Of a DNA stretch of 64,000 nucleotides, positions 55,847 through 64,000 are shown piece after piece. The translations under genes and the position numbers were made by a program. The notes under the pieces are model-generated. The model worked only from the letters and a program-made list of their open reading frames with translations, was not told the origin of the DNA and did no database searches. The stretch is from contig NZ_CP038155.1 in assembly GCF_013460135.1 (NCBI RefSeq), forward strand, positions 1,798,001 to 1,862,000. Direction: 5' to 3'. How positions within the stretch are numbered: the stretch's first letter is position 1; the number at the start of each line of letters is the position of its first letter. The stretch is from Arsenophonus endosymbiont of Aphis craccivora (GTDB lineage Bacteria > Pseudomonadota > Gammaproteobacteria > Enterobacterales > Enterobacteriaceae).

Positions 55847-56632
55847 TTAATTCCCAAACATCAGTGCAGTAAGCACAAAATCTAAACCCAACACAGCTAA
55901 TGAAGAATGAACAACGGTTCTGGTTGTTGCACGACTTATCCCTTCCGATGTTGGGATGGCATCATAACCATTAAATAAAGCTATCCAGCTGACTGTAAAA
56001 GAGAATACCACACTTTTAATAAAACAGTTGAGAATATCCTTTTTCCACTCAATAGCAGATTGCATCGATGACCAAAAAAAGCCTTCATCAATTCCTTTCC
56101 AATCAACACCGACTAGCGCACCACCTAATATGCCTACGGCGACAAAAATTAATGCCAGTAATGGCATACTGATCAGTCCGGCCCAAAAACGTGGCGCAAT
56201 AACTCGACGTAATGGATCAACCGCCATCATTTCCAAACTAGAGATCTGCTCTGTTGCTTTCATCAACCCTATTTCTGCCGTTAATGCAGAACCTGCTCTG
56301 CCAGCAAATAAAAGTGCGGTCACCACTGGTCCTAGTTCCCTTAATAGAGAAATAGCGACCATCATGCCAAGACTGGATTCAGCACTAAACATGGTCAAGA
56401 CTAAATATCCTTGTAAACCAAGTACCATGCCAATGAATAATCCCGATACAGCAATAATTAATAAAGATAAGACTCCTACATTGTAGAGCTGTTTTATTAA
56501 TAATTGCCATTGTTTTACAAATTCAGGGTTGCCAAATAAGGCCCGACATAACAAATAGCCAGCACGACCAAATGTCGCCACCATAGCTAGTGAACGATGG
56601 CCTAATGCGGCTAATGTATCAATTAGTATCAT
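55847..56632 (-). CDS. mlaE: Phospholipid ABC transporter permease MlaE
   Basis: MlaE is the membrane permease of the Mla transporter. The 261-residue product has five to six hydrophobic segments, the elbow helix region [17 protein letters not shown], and the family block [28 protein letters not shown] shared by MlaE/TrnA-type permeases (only part quoted: [12 protein letters not shown]). It is intact and of standard length (260). A 4-nt gap separates it from mlaF. Confidence 0.95.
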   Translation of the reverse strand: MILIDTLAALGHRSLAMVATFGRAGYLLCRALFGNPEFVKQWQLLIKQLYNVGVLSLLIIAVSGLFIGMVLGLQGYLVLTMFSAESSLGMMVAISLLRELGPVVTALLFAGRAGSALTAEIGLMKATEQISSLEMMAVDPLRRVIAPRFWAGLISMPLLALIFVAVGILGGALVGVDWKGIDEGFFWSSMQSAIEWKKDILNCFIKSVVFSFTVSWIALFNGYDAIPTSEGISRATTRTVVHSSLAVLGLDFVLTALMFGN

Positions 56633-56636
56633 CCCA

Positions 56637-57440
56637 TCACCCTAATAAATCTGCTGCATAATTTCCTGCCGGAAACTTAAATGGTACCGGACCATCTGCT
56701 ATACCATCAAGAAACTGCCTAACCCGCGCATCCTTATTTTGTTGCAATTCTTTCGCTGTGCCTTCAGCAATAACATGTTGCTCCGCAATAATATAAGCTT
56801 TATCCGCTATGCTCAACACTTCTGGCACGTCGTGAGAAACAATAACACAAGTAATACCTAATGCATGATTAAGTTCATCAATAAGTTTAACCAAAACTCC
56901 CATGGTTATCGGATCTTGCCCAACAAAAGGTTCATCAAATAGAATTAATTGTGGATCAAGGGCAATAGCGCGTGCCAATGCTGCTCGTCGCGCCATACCA
57001 CCTGATAGTTCAGCTGGCATAAGATTGGCCGCACCTCTCAACCCGACTGCTTCTAGTTTCATCATGACCACTGTTCGAATAATTTCTGCTGCTAAAACAG
57101 TATGTTCACGTAAAGGGAAAGCAACATTGTCAAAAACATTCATATCAGTAAACAAGGCACCTGACTGAAACAACATACTCATTTTCTTGCGAGCAGCATA
57201 AAGTTCCGCGCGTGATAGTGTTGGAATATTAACACCATCAAACCAAATTTCTCCCTTATCTGGCTGTAATTGTCCACCAATCAAACGTAGCAACGTTGTT
57301 TTTCCAATACCTGATGGCCCCATGATTGCCGTAATTTTTCCCCAGGGGATCGTCAAGCTCATATCGGTAAAAATCAGCCGTTGACCCCGAATAAAAGACA
57401 TATCTTTGATTTCTATGATATTATCTACAGACTTCTTCAT
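56637..57440 (-). CDS. mlaF: Phospholipid ABC transporter ATPase MlaF
   Basis: MlaF is the ATPase of MlaFEDB. The 267-residue product has Walker [10 protein letters not shown] near residue 42, signature [16 protein letters not shown] near residue 145, Walker [14 protein letters not shown] and the switch His in [15 protein letters not shown] rather than LSGGQQQR is typical of MlaF. It is the first gene of the mla operon. The yrbG gene found upstream in E. coli is missing. Confidence 0.96.
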   Translation of the reverse strand: MKKSVDNIIEIKDMSFIRGQRLIFTDMSLTIPWGKITAIMGPSGIGKTTLLRLIGGQLQPDKGEIWFDGVNIPTLSRAELYAARKKMSMLFQSGALFTDMNVFDNVAFPLREHTVLAAEIIRTVVMMKLEAVGLRGAANLMPAELSGGMARRAALARAIALDPQLILFDEPFVGQDPITMGVLVKLIDELNHALGITCVIVSHDVPEVLSIADKAYIIAEQHVIAEGTAKELQQNKDARVRQFLDGIADGPVPFKFPAGNYAADLLG

Positions 57441-57747
57441 GACGATAATAGCCTTTCTGTCTAATTATCATTTAAGTATATTTACTCAGTATGGAACATA
57501 TTACCTAAAAACTAGCATATATTCGCTATCAATATTATTGCCAATTTTACTTTTGTTCATTACATCGTCACAATAAACAAATTTTCAAATGTCATCATAG
57601 TGAAAAATGCTATTTTTTCTAATAATACAACGTACGGATAATATATTGATGACAGTAATACAAAGCGAGTGATATGAAAAAACGAGTCTTACTAAACATC
57701 TATTAACCCATATAATTAAATTAGTTATATTAAATTGGGGAATAAAA
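57441..57747. other. Divergent intergenic region mlaF / kdsD
   Basis: This 307-nt AT-rich gap presumably holds divergent promoters for mlaFEDCB and kdsD. The E. coli gene yrbG, normally between them, has left no remnant that I can recognise. No repeat or RNA is evident. Confidence 0.5.
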
Positions 57748-58716
57748 ATGTCTGATATTGATTTTCAAAAAACAGCGAAGAAGGTATTGGAGATTGAACG
57801 TAGCGGGCTTGCCAATTTGGAGCAATATATCAATGATGATTTTAACCAAGCTTGTGAACTGATTTTCAAATGTACTGGCAAAGTCGTTGTTATGGGGATG
57901 GGTAAATCAGGCCATATTGGCCGAAAAATTGCAGCCACATTAGCCAGTACAGGAACACCGGCTTTTTTTGTCCATCCAGGAGAAGCTAGTCATGGTGATT
58001 TAGGCATGATTAGTCGTCAAGATATTGTTATGGCTATTTCTAATTCCGGTGAGTCAAATGAAATATTAGCACTCATTCCAGTGTTAAAACGCCAACACAT
58101 TGCGTTAATTTGTATGACAAAAAATCCTGCTAGTAGCATGGGAAAAGCGGCAGATTTTCACCTTTGTATCAAAGTACCGCAGGAAGCTTGTCCATTAGGT
58201 CTAGCGCCAACAACAAGCACAACCGCGATGTTAGTTATGGGAGATGCTATTGCGGTCGCTTTACTTGAAGCGCGGGGTTTTACTGCTGAAGATTTTGCAC
58301 TTTCTCATCCAGGTGGCACATTGGGCCGCAAACTTTTATTAAGAGTGAGTGACCTAATGCATACTGGGAAAAATATTCCAAATGTCATGAAACAGGCAAC
58401 ATTACAGCAAGCATTAGTGGAAATTACTCGCAAAAAACTAGGTATGGTTGTGATTTGTAATGAAGAAATGCAAATTGAAGGTATTGTTACCGATGGTGAC
58501 TTACGACGCGTCTTTGCAATGAATATTGACTTAAATAATGCCAAAATTACCGATGTAATGACAGCCGGTGGTATTATGGTAAAACCCGATATGCTAGCGA
58601 TTGACGCCTTAAATTTGATGCAACACCACCATATTACTTCCTTACTGGTGGCAAAAGCAGATACACTTATTGGTGTTATTCATCTGCATGATCTTTTGCA
58701 AGCTGGCATCATATAA
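57748..58716 (+). CDS. kdsD: D-arabinose 5-phosphate isomerase KdsD
   Basis: KdsD converts ribulose 5-phosphate to arabinose 5-phosphate, the first step to Kdo for lipopolysaccharide. The 322-residue product has an N-terminal SIS domain (GMGKSGHIGRKIAATLASTGTPAFFVHPGEASHGDLG region, about 48-85; SNSGESNEI near 95) and PGGTLGRKLL. Two CBS domains follow near residues 205-320. A GGGGAA ribosome binding site lies before ATG 57748. It is intact and heads the run kdsD-kdsC-lptC-lptA-lptB-rpoN. Confidence 0.95.
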   Translation: MSDIDFQKTAKKVLEIERSGLANLEQYINDDFNQACELIFKCTGKVVVMGMGKSGHIGRKIAATLASTGTPAFFVHPGEASHGDLGMISRQDIVMAISNSGESNEILALIPVLKRQHIALICMTKNPASSMGKAADFHLCIKVPQEACPLGLAPTTSTTAMLVMGDAIAVALLEARGFTAEDFALSHPGGTLGRKLLLRVSDLMHTGKNIPNVMKQATLQQALVEITRKKLGMVVICNEEMQIEGIVTDGDLRRVFAMNIDLNNAKITDVMTAGGIMVKPDMLAIDALNLMQHHHITSLLVAKADTLIGVIHLHDLLQAGII

Positions 58717-58732
58717 TTATTGGAAATAATAC

Positions 58733-59296
58733 ATGAATAATGATAATAAAATCACAACCTGTTATGGCCCAATATACCAACATATCGTTGAAAAAGCACG
58801 TCTTATCAAATTACTAATTTGTGATGTTGATGGTGTCATGACAGATGGCTTAATTTATATGGGAAATAATGGAGAAGAACTAAAAGCATTCAATGTAAAA
58901 GATGGTTATGGTATCCTTTGTTTACTGACCTCTGCAATTGAAGTTGCCATTATTACTGGTCGTAAAGCTAAATTATTGGAAGATCGTGCCAAAACACTCG
59001 GTATTAATTATCTTTACCAAGGGCAAAGTGAAAAAAAATTAGCTTATAATGATCTGATAACCCGATTAAAACTCCAACCTCAACAGATTGCTTATATTGG
59101 TGATGATTTAATTGACTGGCCTGTCATGTCGCAGATAGGACTTTCGGTTGCTGTAGCTGACGCGCATCCAATGTTGTTAAGTAAAGCGCATTATGTTACA
59201 TATCAAGCAGGCGGCAAAGGTGCGGTACGTGAAATTTGTGATCTGATCCTGCTTGCTCAAGATAAGATAGAAAATGCCCAAGGTTTATCAATATAG
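58733..59296 (+). CDS. kdsC: Kdo-8-phosphate phosphatase KdsC
   Basis: KdsC removes phosphate from Kdo-8-phosphate to give Kdo. The 187-residue HAD phosphatase has the nucleophile Asp in LLICDVDGVMTDGLIY near residue 31, the Thr/Lys motifs in AIITGRKAKLLEDRA and the acidic metal-binding motif GDDLIDWPVM. KdsC of this C0-type is tetrameric and lacks a cap domain. It is intact and 16 nt after kdsD. Confidence 0.95.
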   Translation: MNNDNKITTCYGPIYQHIVEKARLIKLLICDVDGVMTDGLIYMGNNGEELKAFNVKDGYGILCLLTSAIEVAIITGRKAKLLEDRAKTLGINYLYQGQSEKKLAYNDLITRLKLQPQQIAYIGDDLIDWPVMSQIGLSVAVADAHPMLLSKAHYVTYQAGGKGAVREICDLILLAQDKIENAQGLSI

Positions 59297-59313
59297 GCAA
59301 AAATGAAACAACG

Positions 59314-59904
59314 ATGAGCAAATTTAAGTTTTGGCTTAACATTATATTAACACTAATTGTTTTAGCGCTTATTGGCTGGAACTTAGCTGATTTTAATCAA
59401 TCAAAAGCACCAGCTATGGTGGATAACAGCCAACCAAATTATCAAACTGGTAATGCCATTACCCATGTCTATGATCCAATGGGTAAATTGGCCTATAAGC
59501 TGATAACCGATGATACGCACTACTTTTCGAGTAATAAAACCAGCTGGTTTATTAATCCAGTATTAACAACTTATGACCCAAAAAGTATCCCCACTTGGGC
59601 CGTACGCTCCAATAAAGCCAAATTAACCAACGACAACATGCTTTATTTATATGGTAATGTTCAAGTAAATAGCTTAAATCCAACTTCAGATTTACAAAAA
59701 ATTTTGACGGAAAATGCCATCGTTAACCTAATTACCCAGGATGTTTCATCTGATGATAAAGTCACGGTAATTGGTATCGGTTTAAGATCAGTGGGTATGA
59801 AAATGCGCGGTAATATGAGAACGCATACCGCTGAATTAATTGAAGATGTTAAAACCTATTATGAAATCCCCAATAAGCAAACAGCTCCAGAAGGAAACAA
59901 CTAA
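59314..59904 (+). CDS. lptC: LPS export protein LptC
   Basis: LptC is the bitopic inner-membrane protein that receives LPS from LptBFG and hands it to LptA. The 196-residue product has one N-terminal membrane helix (NIILTLIVLALIGWNLA, about 9-26), then a periplasmic beta-jellyroll (NAITHVYDPMGKLAYKLITDD, TWAVRSNKAKLTNDNMLYLYG). Length is near E. coli (191). It directly abuts lptA. It is intact. Confidence 0.94.
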   Translation: MSKFKFWLNIILTLIVLALIGWNLADFNQSKAPAMVDNSQPNYQTGNAITHVYDPMGKLAYKLITDDTHYFSSNKTSWFINPVLTTYDPKSIPTWAVRSNKAKLTNDNMLYLYGNVQVNSLNPTSDLQKILTENAIVNLITQDVSSDDKVTVIGIGLRSVGMKMRGNMRTHTAELIEDVKTYYEIPNKQTAPEGNN

Positions 59905-60459
59905 ATGATATTGGTAAAAAAAATCTTCATTAATGTAGCATTGACTAGTTCAATATTCATATTAAGCTTGCCAGCAATAGCGCTGAAAAGTGATTCTCAA
60001 CAACCCATTCAGATTGATTCAGTTAAACAGTCACTTGATTTAGAAAAAAATATTACCACATTTACAGAAAATGTTGTCATAAAACAAGGTTCTATAGCTG
60101 TTCGAGCTGATAAAGTCGTTGTAACCCGTCCGAACGGCGATGCCAAAAAGATGGTTGTCGAAGCCTATGGTACACCAGCCAATTTCTATCAATTACAAGA
60201 TGATGGTAAACCGATCAAAGGTCACAGCGACAAAATACGTTATGAAATGGAAAAAGAGCTGGTCATCCTAACGGGTAATGCTTACCTTGAACAACTAGAT
60301 AGCAATATTAAAGGTGACAAAATTACCTATTTAGTCCCAACCCAACAAATGGAAGCATTTAGTGATAAAGGGAAACGAGTAACGACCATACTGTTACCTG
60401 CCCAATTACAAGAAAAAGGCCCTGGGGTAAAAAGTACAAATAATAGTAAGAGTAAATAA
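59905..60459 (+). CDS. lptA: LPS transport bridge protein LptA
   Basis: LptA polymerises in the periplasm as the bridge carrying LPS to LptD. The 184-residue product has a signal peptide ending near LPAIALKS (about residue 28), then the jellyroll (SVKQSLDLEKNITTFTENVV, RADKVVVTRPNG, FYQLQDDGKPIKGHSD). LTGNAYLEQLDSNIKGDKI and SDKGKRVTT follow, with a polar tail. It matches E. coli LptA (185) throughout. The ATG follows the lptC stop without a gap. Confidence 0.95.
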   Translation: MILVKKIFINVALTSSIFILSLPAIALKSDSQQPIQIDSVKQSLDLEKNITTFTENVVIKQGSIAVRADKVVVTRPNGDAKKMVVEAYGTPANFYQLQDDGKPIKGHSDKIRYEMEKELVILTGNAYLEQLDSNIKGDKITYLVPTQQMEAFSDKGKRVTTILLPAQLQEKGPGVKSTNNSKSK

Positions 60460-60465
60460 TAAAAA

Positions 60466-61191
60466 ATGGCGAAATTAACTGCGAAACATTTGGCAAAAAC
60501 ATACAAAAACCGCAAGGTTGTTGAAGACGTTAGCCTGGAGGTCAGTTCAGGTGAAATCGTTGGTTTACTTGGGCCAAACGGTGCAGGTAAAACGACAACC
60601 TTTTATATGGTAGTTGGTATCTTTCCTCGTGATACTGGAAAAATTGCTATCGACGATGAAGATATTAGTTTGCTGCCGCTTCACGAACGGGCTCGTAGGG
60701 GAATAGGTTATTTACCGCAAGAAGCCTCAATATTTCGCCGGCTAAACGTTTACGAGAATCTGATGGCTGTATTAGAAATTCGTAAAGATTTAACATTCGA
60801 AGAAAAACAGCAACGTGCCGAAGAATTGATGGAAGAGTTTAGTATTACTCATTTGCGAAATAACCTCGGTCAATCACTTTCTGGCGGGGAGCGTCGACGG
60901 GTAGAAATAGCCCGGGCATTAGCGGCTGATCCTAAATTTATTCTTTTAGATGAACCTTTTGCTGGTGTTGATCCGATTTCAGTATTAGATATAAAAAAAA
61001 TAATCCAACACTTGAGAGATTATGGTTTAGGCGTATTAATAACCGATCACAATGTGAGAGAGACATTAGATGTCTGTGAACGTGCTTACATTGTCAGTCA
61101 AGGTCATCTTATCGCGCATGGAACTCCTAAAGCAATTTTAGAAAATGAACAAGTCAAACGCGTCTATTTGGGAGAAGGTTTCCGCCTCTAA
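60466..61191 (+). CDS. lptB: LPS export ABC ATPase LptB
   Basis: LptB powers LPS extraction with LptFG and LptC. The 241-residue product has Walker [17 protein letters not shown] near residue 38, Q-loop [17 protein letters not shown], signature [16 protein letters not shown], Walker [14 protein letters not shown] and the switch His in [12 protein letters not shown]. The C-terminal end [10 protein letters not shown] is kept, and in E. coli this tail is needed for function. It is intact, 6 nt after lptA. Confidence 0.97.
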   Translation: MAKLTAKHLAKTYKNRKVVEDVSLEVSSGEIVGLLGPNGAGKTTTFYMVVGIFPRDTGKIAIDDEDISLLPLHERARRGIGYLPQEASIFRRLNVYENLMAVLEIRKDLTFEEKQQRAEELMEEFSITHLRNNLGQSLSGGERRRVEIARALAADPKFILLDEPFAGVDPISVLDIKKIIQHLRDYGLGVLITDHNVRETLDVCERAYIVSQGHLIAHGTPKAILENEQVKRVYLGEGFRL

Positions 61192-61255
61192 CCGTGACTA
61201 ATTAAAGTTGGTAAATTTTTTTATTATGTTATTCCCAAGAGGCTAAGCCAATTTT

Positions 61256-62695
61256 ATGAAACAGAGTTTGCAACTCCGACTCAGTCAGCAGTTGGCGATG
61301 ACACCACAGCTACAACAAGCTATTCGTTTGTTGCAACTTTCAACATTAGAACTTCAACACGAAATTCAGCAAGCTCTTGAAAGCAATCCTTTACTTGAAC
61401 AAGATGACCTCTACCAGGAAATTGAAACATCAGATATTAATGATAACGAGCCAGCGGCACTAGATAGTTTTGACGCCATCGAACAAAATGATGTGCCAAG
61501 CGAATTACCTTTAGATACTAATTGGGAAGAAATTTACCACTCAGATAACTATCCAACTCTAACCAATAATTTTAGTGACAATGATTTTCCTATCTACCAA
61601 GGAGAAACATTGCAAACGTTGCAAGATTATTTATCCTGGCAAGCATCATTAACACCTTTTACTGAAATAGATGCCGCGATTGCCACCGCCATTATTGATG
61701 CTGTGGATGATTCCGGCTATTTAAGCACCACTATTGAAGATATTTACGCGGGTTTAGCCCTAGCAGATATTACCCAGGAAGAAGTTGACATTGTATTAAA
61801 ACGGATCCAGCACTTCGATCCGATTGGCGTCGCAGCCAAAAATTTAAAAGACTGCTTACTAATTCAGTTATCAGCGTTACCTCGCGAGACTCCTTTTCTA
61901 AAAGAAGCTAAACTGATAATTAACGACCATTTAGAATTAATTGGCAATCGTGATTTTCGGCAACTTAGCCGAAAAACCAAATTAAAAGAACCGGCCTTGA
62001 AAGAAGTTATCGCTATGATCCAACTATTAGATCCTAAACCTGGGCAAATCATTCAAACTAATGAACCACAATATATTGTCCCCGATGCTCTGGTGCGCAA
62101 AATAGATAATGACTGGCAAGTAGCTCTAAATACTGAAAACATTCCACGCTTAAAAATCAATCAACATTATGCTTCTCTAGGTCAATACTCTGATAATGAA
62201 GAAGATAACCAATTCATCCGTAACAACTTACAAGATGCAAAATGGTTAATAAAAAGTTTAGAAAGTCGTAATGAAACTTTATTAAAAGTTGCCCAATGTA
62301 TTGTTGAAAATCAACAACAGTTTTTTGAATATGGTGAAGAGTATATGAAACCTATGGTACTAGCGGATATTGCTTATCAGGTTGATATGCACGAATCGAC
62401 GATTTCCCGTGTCACATCGCAAAAATATCTACATAGTCCAAGAGGTATTTTTGAACTGAAATACTTTTTTTCTAGCCATGTTAACACTGATACCGGAGGA
62501 GAAGCCTCTTCTATCGCTATACGCGCGCTAGTAAAAAAACTCATTGCGGCAGAGAACCCTGCAAAACCCTTGAGTGATAACAAATTAACGAGCATACTAG
62601 CAGAACAAGGTATTCAAATTGCTCGTCGTACAGTTGCTAAATATCGAGAGTCTCTATCCATTCCACCCTCGAATCAGCGTAAAAAACTGATTTGA
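61256..62695 (+). CDS. rpoN: RNA polymerase sigma54 factor RpoN
   Basis: RpoN directs polymerase to -24/-12 promoters opened by AAA+ activators. The 479-residue product has the Gln/Leu-rich region I ([20 protein letters not shown] and [18 protein letters not shown]), an acidic region II, and the core-binding domain (about 120-300). A helix-turn-helix lies near residue 370, and the RpoN box [10 protein letters not shown] near the end reads the -24 element. It is intact. Within this window its clear client is the glmY promoter with its activator GlrR; PII, the usual nitrogen input, is dead. Confidence 0.97.
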   Translation: MKQSLQLRLSQQLAMTPQLQQAIRLLQLSTLELQHEIQQALESNPLLEQDDLYQEIETSDINDNEPAALDSFDAIEQNDVPSELPLDTNWEEIYHSDNYPTLTNNFSDNDFPIYQGETLQTLQDYLSWQASLTPFTEIDAAIATAIIDAVDDSGYLSTTIEDIYAGLALADITQEEVDIVLKRIQHFDPIGVAAKNLKDCLLIQLSALPRETPFLKEAKLIINDHLELIGNRDFRQLSRKTKLKEPALKEVIAMIQLLDPKPGQIIQTNEPQYIVPDALVRKIDNDWQVALNTENIPRLKINQHYASLGQYSDNEEDNQFIRNNLQDAKWLIKSLESRNETLLKVAQCIVENQQQFFEYGEEYMKPMVLADIAYQVDMHESTISRVTSQKYLHSPRGIFELKYFFSSHVNTDTGGEASSIAIRALVKKLIAAENPAKPLSDNKLTSILAEQGIQIARRTVAKYRESLSIPPSNQRKKLI

Positions 62696-62717
62696 ATTAA
62701 CTGAGAAGGAAGATACT

Positions 62718-63062
62718 ATGGAATTTCAAATTACTGGCCAAAATATTAAAATTACTGAAGCATTACGCCAAACCGTGGAAGAAAAGTGTTCGAAATTTGA
62801 ACAATACTTTGACCATATCAATGCTATTCATGTAATTTTAAAAGTACAGAAATTTAATCAAATTGCTGAGGCAACGGCGAAAGTAAATGGAGCAGAACTA
62901 CATGCTTCTGCTCAAGAAGATGATATGTATGCGGCAATTGATGCCATGGTAGAAAAAATGGCGCGCCAGCTTACTAAATACAAAGAAAAATTGAAACAAC
63001 ATGAATCTGTGTTATTAAACAACAAGGGCACTATGACACTAAATGTAGATTATCGATGTTAG
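62718..63062 (+). CDS. hpf: Ribosome hibernation promoting factor HPF, with C-terminal extension
   Basis: Short HPF binds the 30S decoding region and promotes 100S ribosome dimers in stationary phase. Residues 1-95 (MEFQITGQNIKITEALRQ to YKEKLKQH) match the 95-residue E. coli protein in full, including VNGAELHASAQEDDMYAAID. Here the frame runs 19 residues further (ESVLLNNKGTMTLNVDYRC), where E. coli stops after KLKQH. The extension has no family similarity that I can see and may come from stop-codon loss. A GGAAGG ribosome binding site precedes ATG 62718. Confidence 0.93.
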   Translation: MEFQITGQNIKITEALRQTVEEKCSKFEQYFDHINAIHVILKVQKFNQIAEATAKVNGAELHASAQEDDMYAAIDAMVEKMARQLTKYKEKLKQHESVLLNNKGTMTLNVDYRC

Positions 63063-63125
63063 TATCGTTCATGCCAGATATTCATTATGGATATCTGGTA
63101 TAATTGCCCTAAGTGAATAAATCCA

Positions 63126-63593
63126 ATGAACAGTGAAAAAAAATTATCATTAAGCTCGGTATTAACACCATCATGTACACTCAATAATGTACATTGTACT
63201 AGTAAAAAACGAGCACTAGAAATTATTAGTGAAGTTGCTGCAATTGCACTGAATGTACCTGAAAGTGTCGTTTTTGACTCATTATTAACCCGTGAAAAAG
63301 TCGGCACAACCGGTATAGGTGGAGGTATTGCAATCCCACATGGCAAATTAAATGAAAACAATTCATCCGACGCAGTTGGTGTTTTTCTCCATTTAGATGA
63401 ACCTATTGCTTTTGATGCCATTGATAATCAGTCAGTCAATTTACTGTTTGCATTATTAGTTCCTTCAGAGCAATGTAAAACACATTTACATACTCTCTCT
63501 TTAATTGCCAAACGGTTAACTGATAAGAACCTATGTCGTCGTTTACGCGCTGCGCAAAGTAATGATGAACTCTATAAAATCATTACTGAATAA
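63126..63593 (+). CDS. ptsN: Nitrogen PTS EIIA protein PtsN
   Basis: PtsN is the terminal phospho-acceptor of the PTS-Ntr chain and regulates potassium transport and other targets. The 155-residue product has the phosphorylated His73 in GIGGGIAIPHGKLNE, and the EIIA(Fru) fold ending NDELYKIITE. Length is near E. coli (163). It lies between hpf and rapZ as in E. coli. Whether PtsP and NPr are present cannot be seen here. Confidence 0.95.
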   Translation: MNSEKKLSLSSVLTPSCTLNNVHCTSKKRALEIISEVAAIALNVPESVVFDSLLTREKVGTTGIGGGIAIPHGKLNENNSSDAVGVFLHLDEPIAFDAIDNQSVNLLFALLVPSEQCKTHLHTLSLIAKRLTDKNLCRRLRAAQSNDELYKIITE

Positions 63594-63658
63594 CTGGTTT
63601 CTAAAAATCTAAGCCAAATAATGATTTTCATTGTGAAGAAACTTAAGGGGTATGACTC

Positions 63659-64000
63659 ATGGTGCTGATGATAGTCAGTGGCCGTTCTGGTTCAGGTAAA
63701 TCAGTTGCTCTACGGGCACTGGAGGATATGGGTTTTTATTGTGTTGACAATCTGCCCGTTATTTTACTGCCAGAATTAGCAAATTCACTTGCTGAACGAC
63801 AAACTTCTGCGGCCGTGAGTATCGATGTTCGTAATATGCCAGACAACCCAACAATTTTCGAGAATGCGTTAAAAAATCTACCGGCTAGTTTTTCCCCACA
63901 ATTACTTTTTCTTGATGCAGATCGTAATACGCTGATCAGAAGATATAGTGATACACGCCGTTTACATCCACTCTCCAATAAAAATTTATCATTAGAAAAT
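63659..64000 (+). CDS. rapZ: RNase adapter RapZ, 5' part (window ends inside)
   Basis: RapZ binds GlmY and GlmZ; free RapZ delivers GlmZ to RNase E, so it sets GlmS level and amino-sugar supply. ATG 63659 opens a frame of 114 codons to the window edge: Walker [19 protein letters not shown] near residue 6, then [17 protein letters not shown] and [24 protein letters not shown]. All match RapZ. The C-terminal RNA-binding domain lies outside the window, so integrity cannot be judged. The partner RNA gene glmY is in this window. Confidence 0.95.
   Translation, partial: MVLMIVSGRSGSGKSVALRALEDMGFYCVDNLPVILLPELANSLAERQTSAAVSIDVRNMPDNPTIFENALKNLPASFSPQLLFLDADRNTLIRRYSDTRRLHPLSNKNLSLEN

Overview
The window is chromosomal DNA of an enterobacterial-type gammaproteobacterium. 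Gene order follows the Escherichia coli backbone closely in several blocks: rluE-nudJ-mnmA-hflD-purB-phoPQ-roxA-pepT-cobB-lolEDC-mfd-ndh, glyA-hmp-glnB-glrR-qseG-glrK-glmY-purL-mltF-tadA, elbB-arcZ-arcB, sspB-sspA-rpsI-rplM-zapE-zapG-degQ-degS, and murA-ibaG-mlaBCDEF-kdsD-kdsC-lptCAB-rpoN-hpf-ptsN-rapZ. The sequence is AT-rich, and about a third of the recognisable genes are broken by single stops or small indels while still easy to align. It carries four copies of one insertion sequence. A complete nadE lies between glnB and glrR. This pattern fits a recently host-restricted member of the Morganellaceae, such as an Arsenophonus-like insect symbiont. The genus is an inference.

Region 1 (1-18.4 kb): intact rluE, mnmA, hflD, purB, lolCDE and ndh sit among dead nudJ, phoP, phoQ, roxA, pepT, cobB and mfd. 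The phoP lesion is unusual: 396 bp of its middle and 3' part are inverted in place. Region 2 (18.5-23.3 kb) is an insertion-sequence scar. Three IS903-type elements, a truncated LysR gene and pieces of a possible RTX-type gene lie here. Two of the elements and the LysR fragment form a composite-transposon-like unit with a 9-bp target duplication, and hcaT is broken beside them.

Region 3 (23.3-38.9 kb): glyA, nadE, the GlrK/QseG/GlrR system, mltF and tadA are intact; hmp, glnB and purL are dead. Upstream of glrK I recognise the small RNA gene glmY, with two GlrR operators and a sigma54-like promoter. Region 4 (38.9-45.2 kb): dead opgE, a 7-bp to 9-bp tandem repeat, a fourth IS copy, elbB with a damaged start, the small RNA gene arcZ, and a dead arcB.

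Region 5 (45.3-64 kb) is almost entirely intact housekeeping and envelope biology: SspAB, ribosomal proteins S9 and L13, ZapG, the periplasmic proteases DegQ and DegS, MurA, the Mla phospholipid-transport operon, Kdo synthesis, Lpt transport, RpoN, HPF, PTS-Ntr IIA and the start of rapZ. Only zapE is broken.

Taken together, envelope construction and maintenance (Lol, Mla, Lpt, Kds, MurA, MltF) and one envelope-linked regulatory circuit (GlrKR - RpoN - GlmY - RapZ) are kept. PhoPQ, ArcB, PII, nitric-oxide detoxification, transcription-coupled repair and purine synthesis at PurL are lost. I see no clearly new gene system. The best leads are the retained regulatory RNAs, the phoP micro-inversion and the shared amber codon in all four transposase copies.
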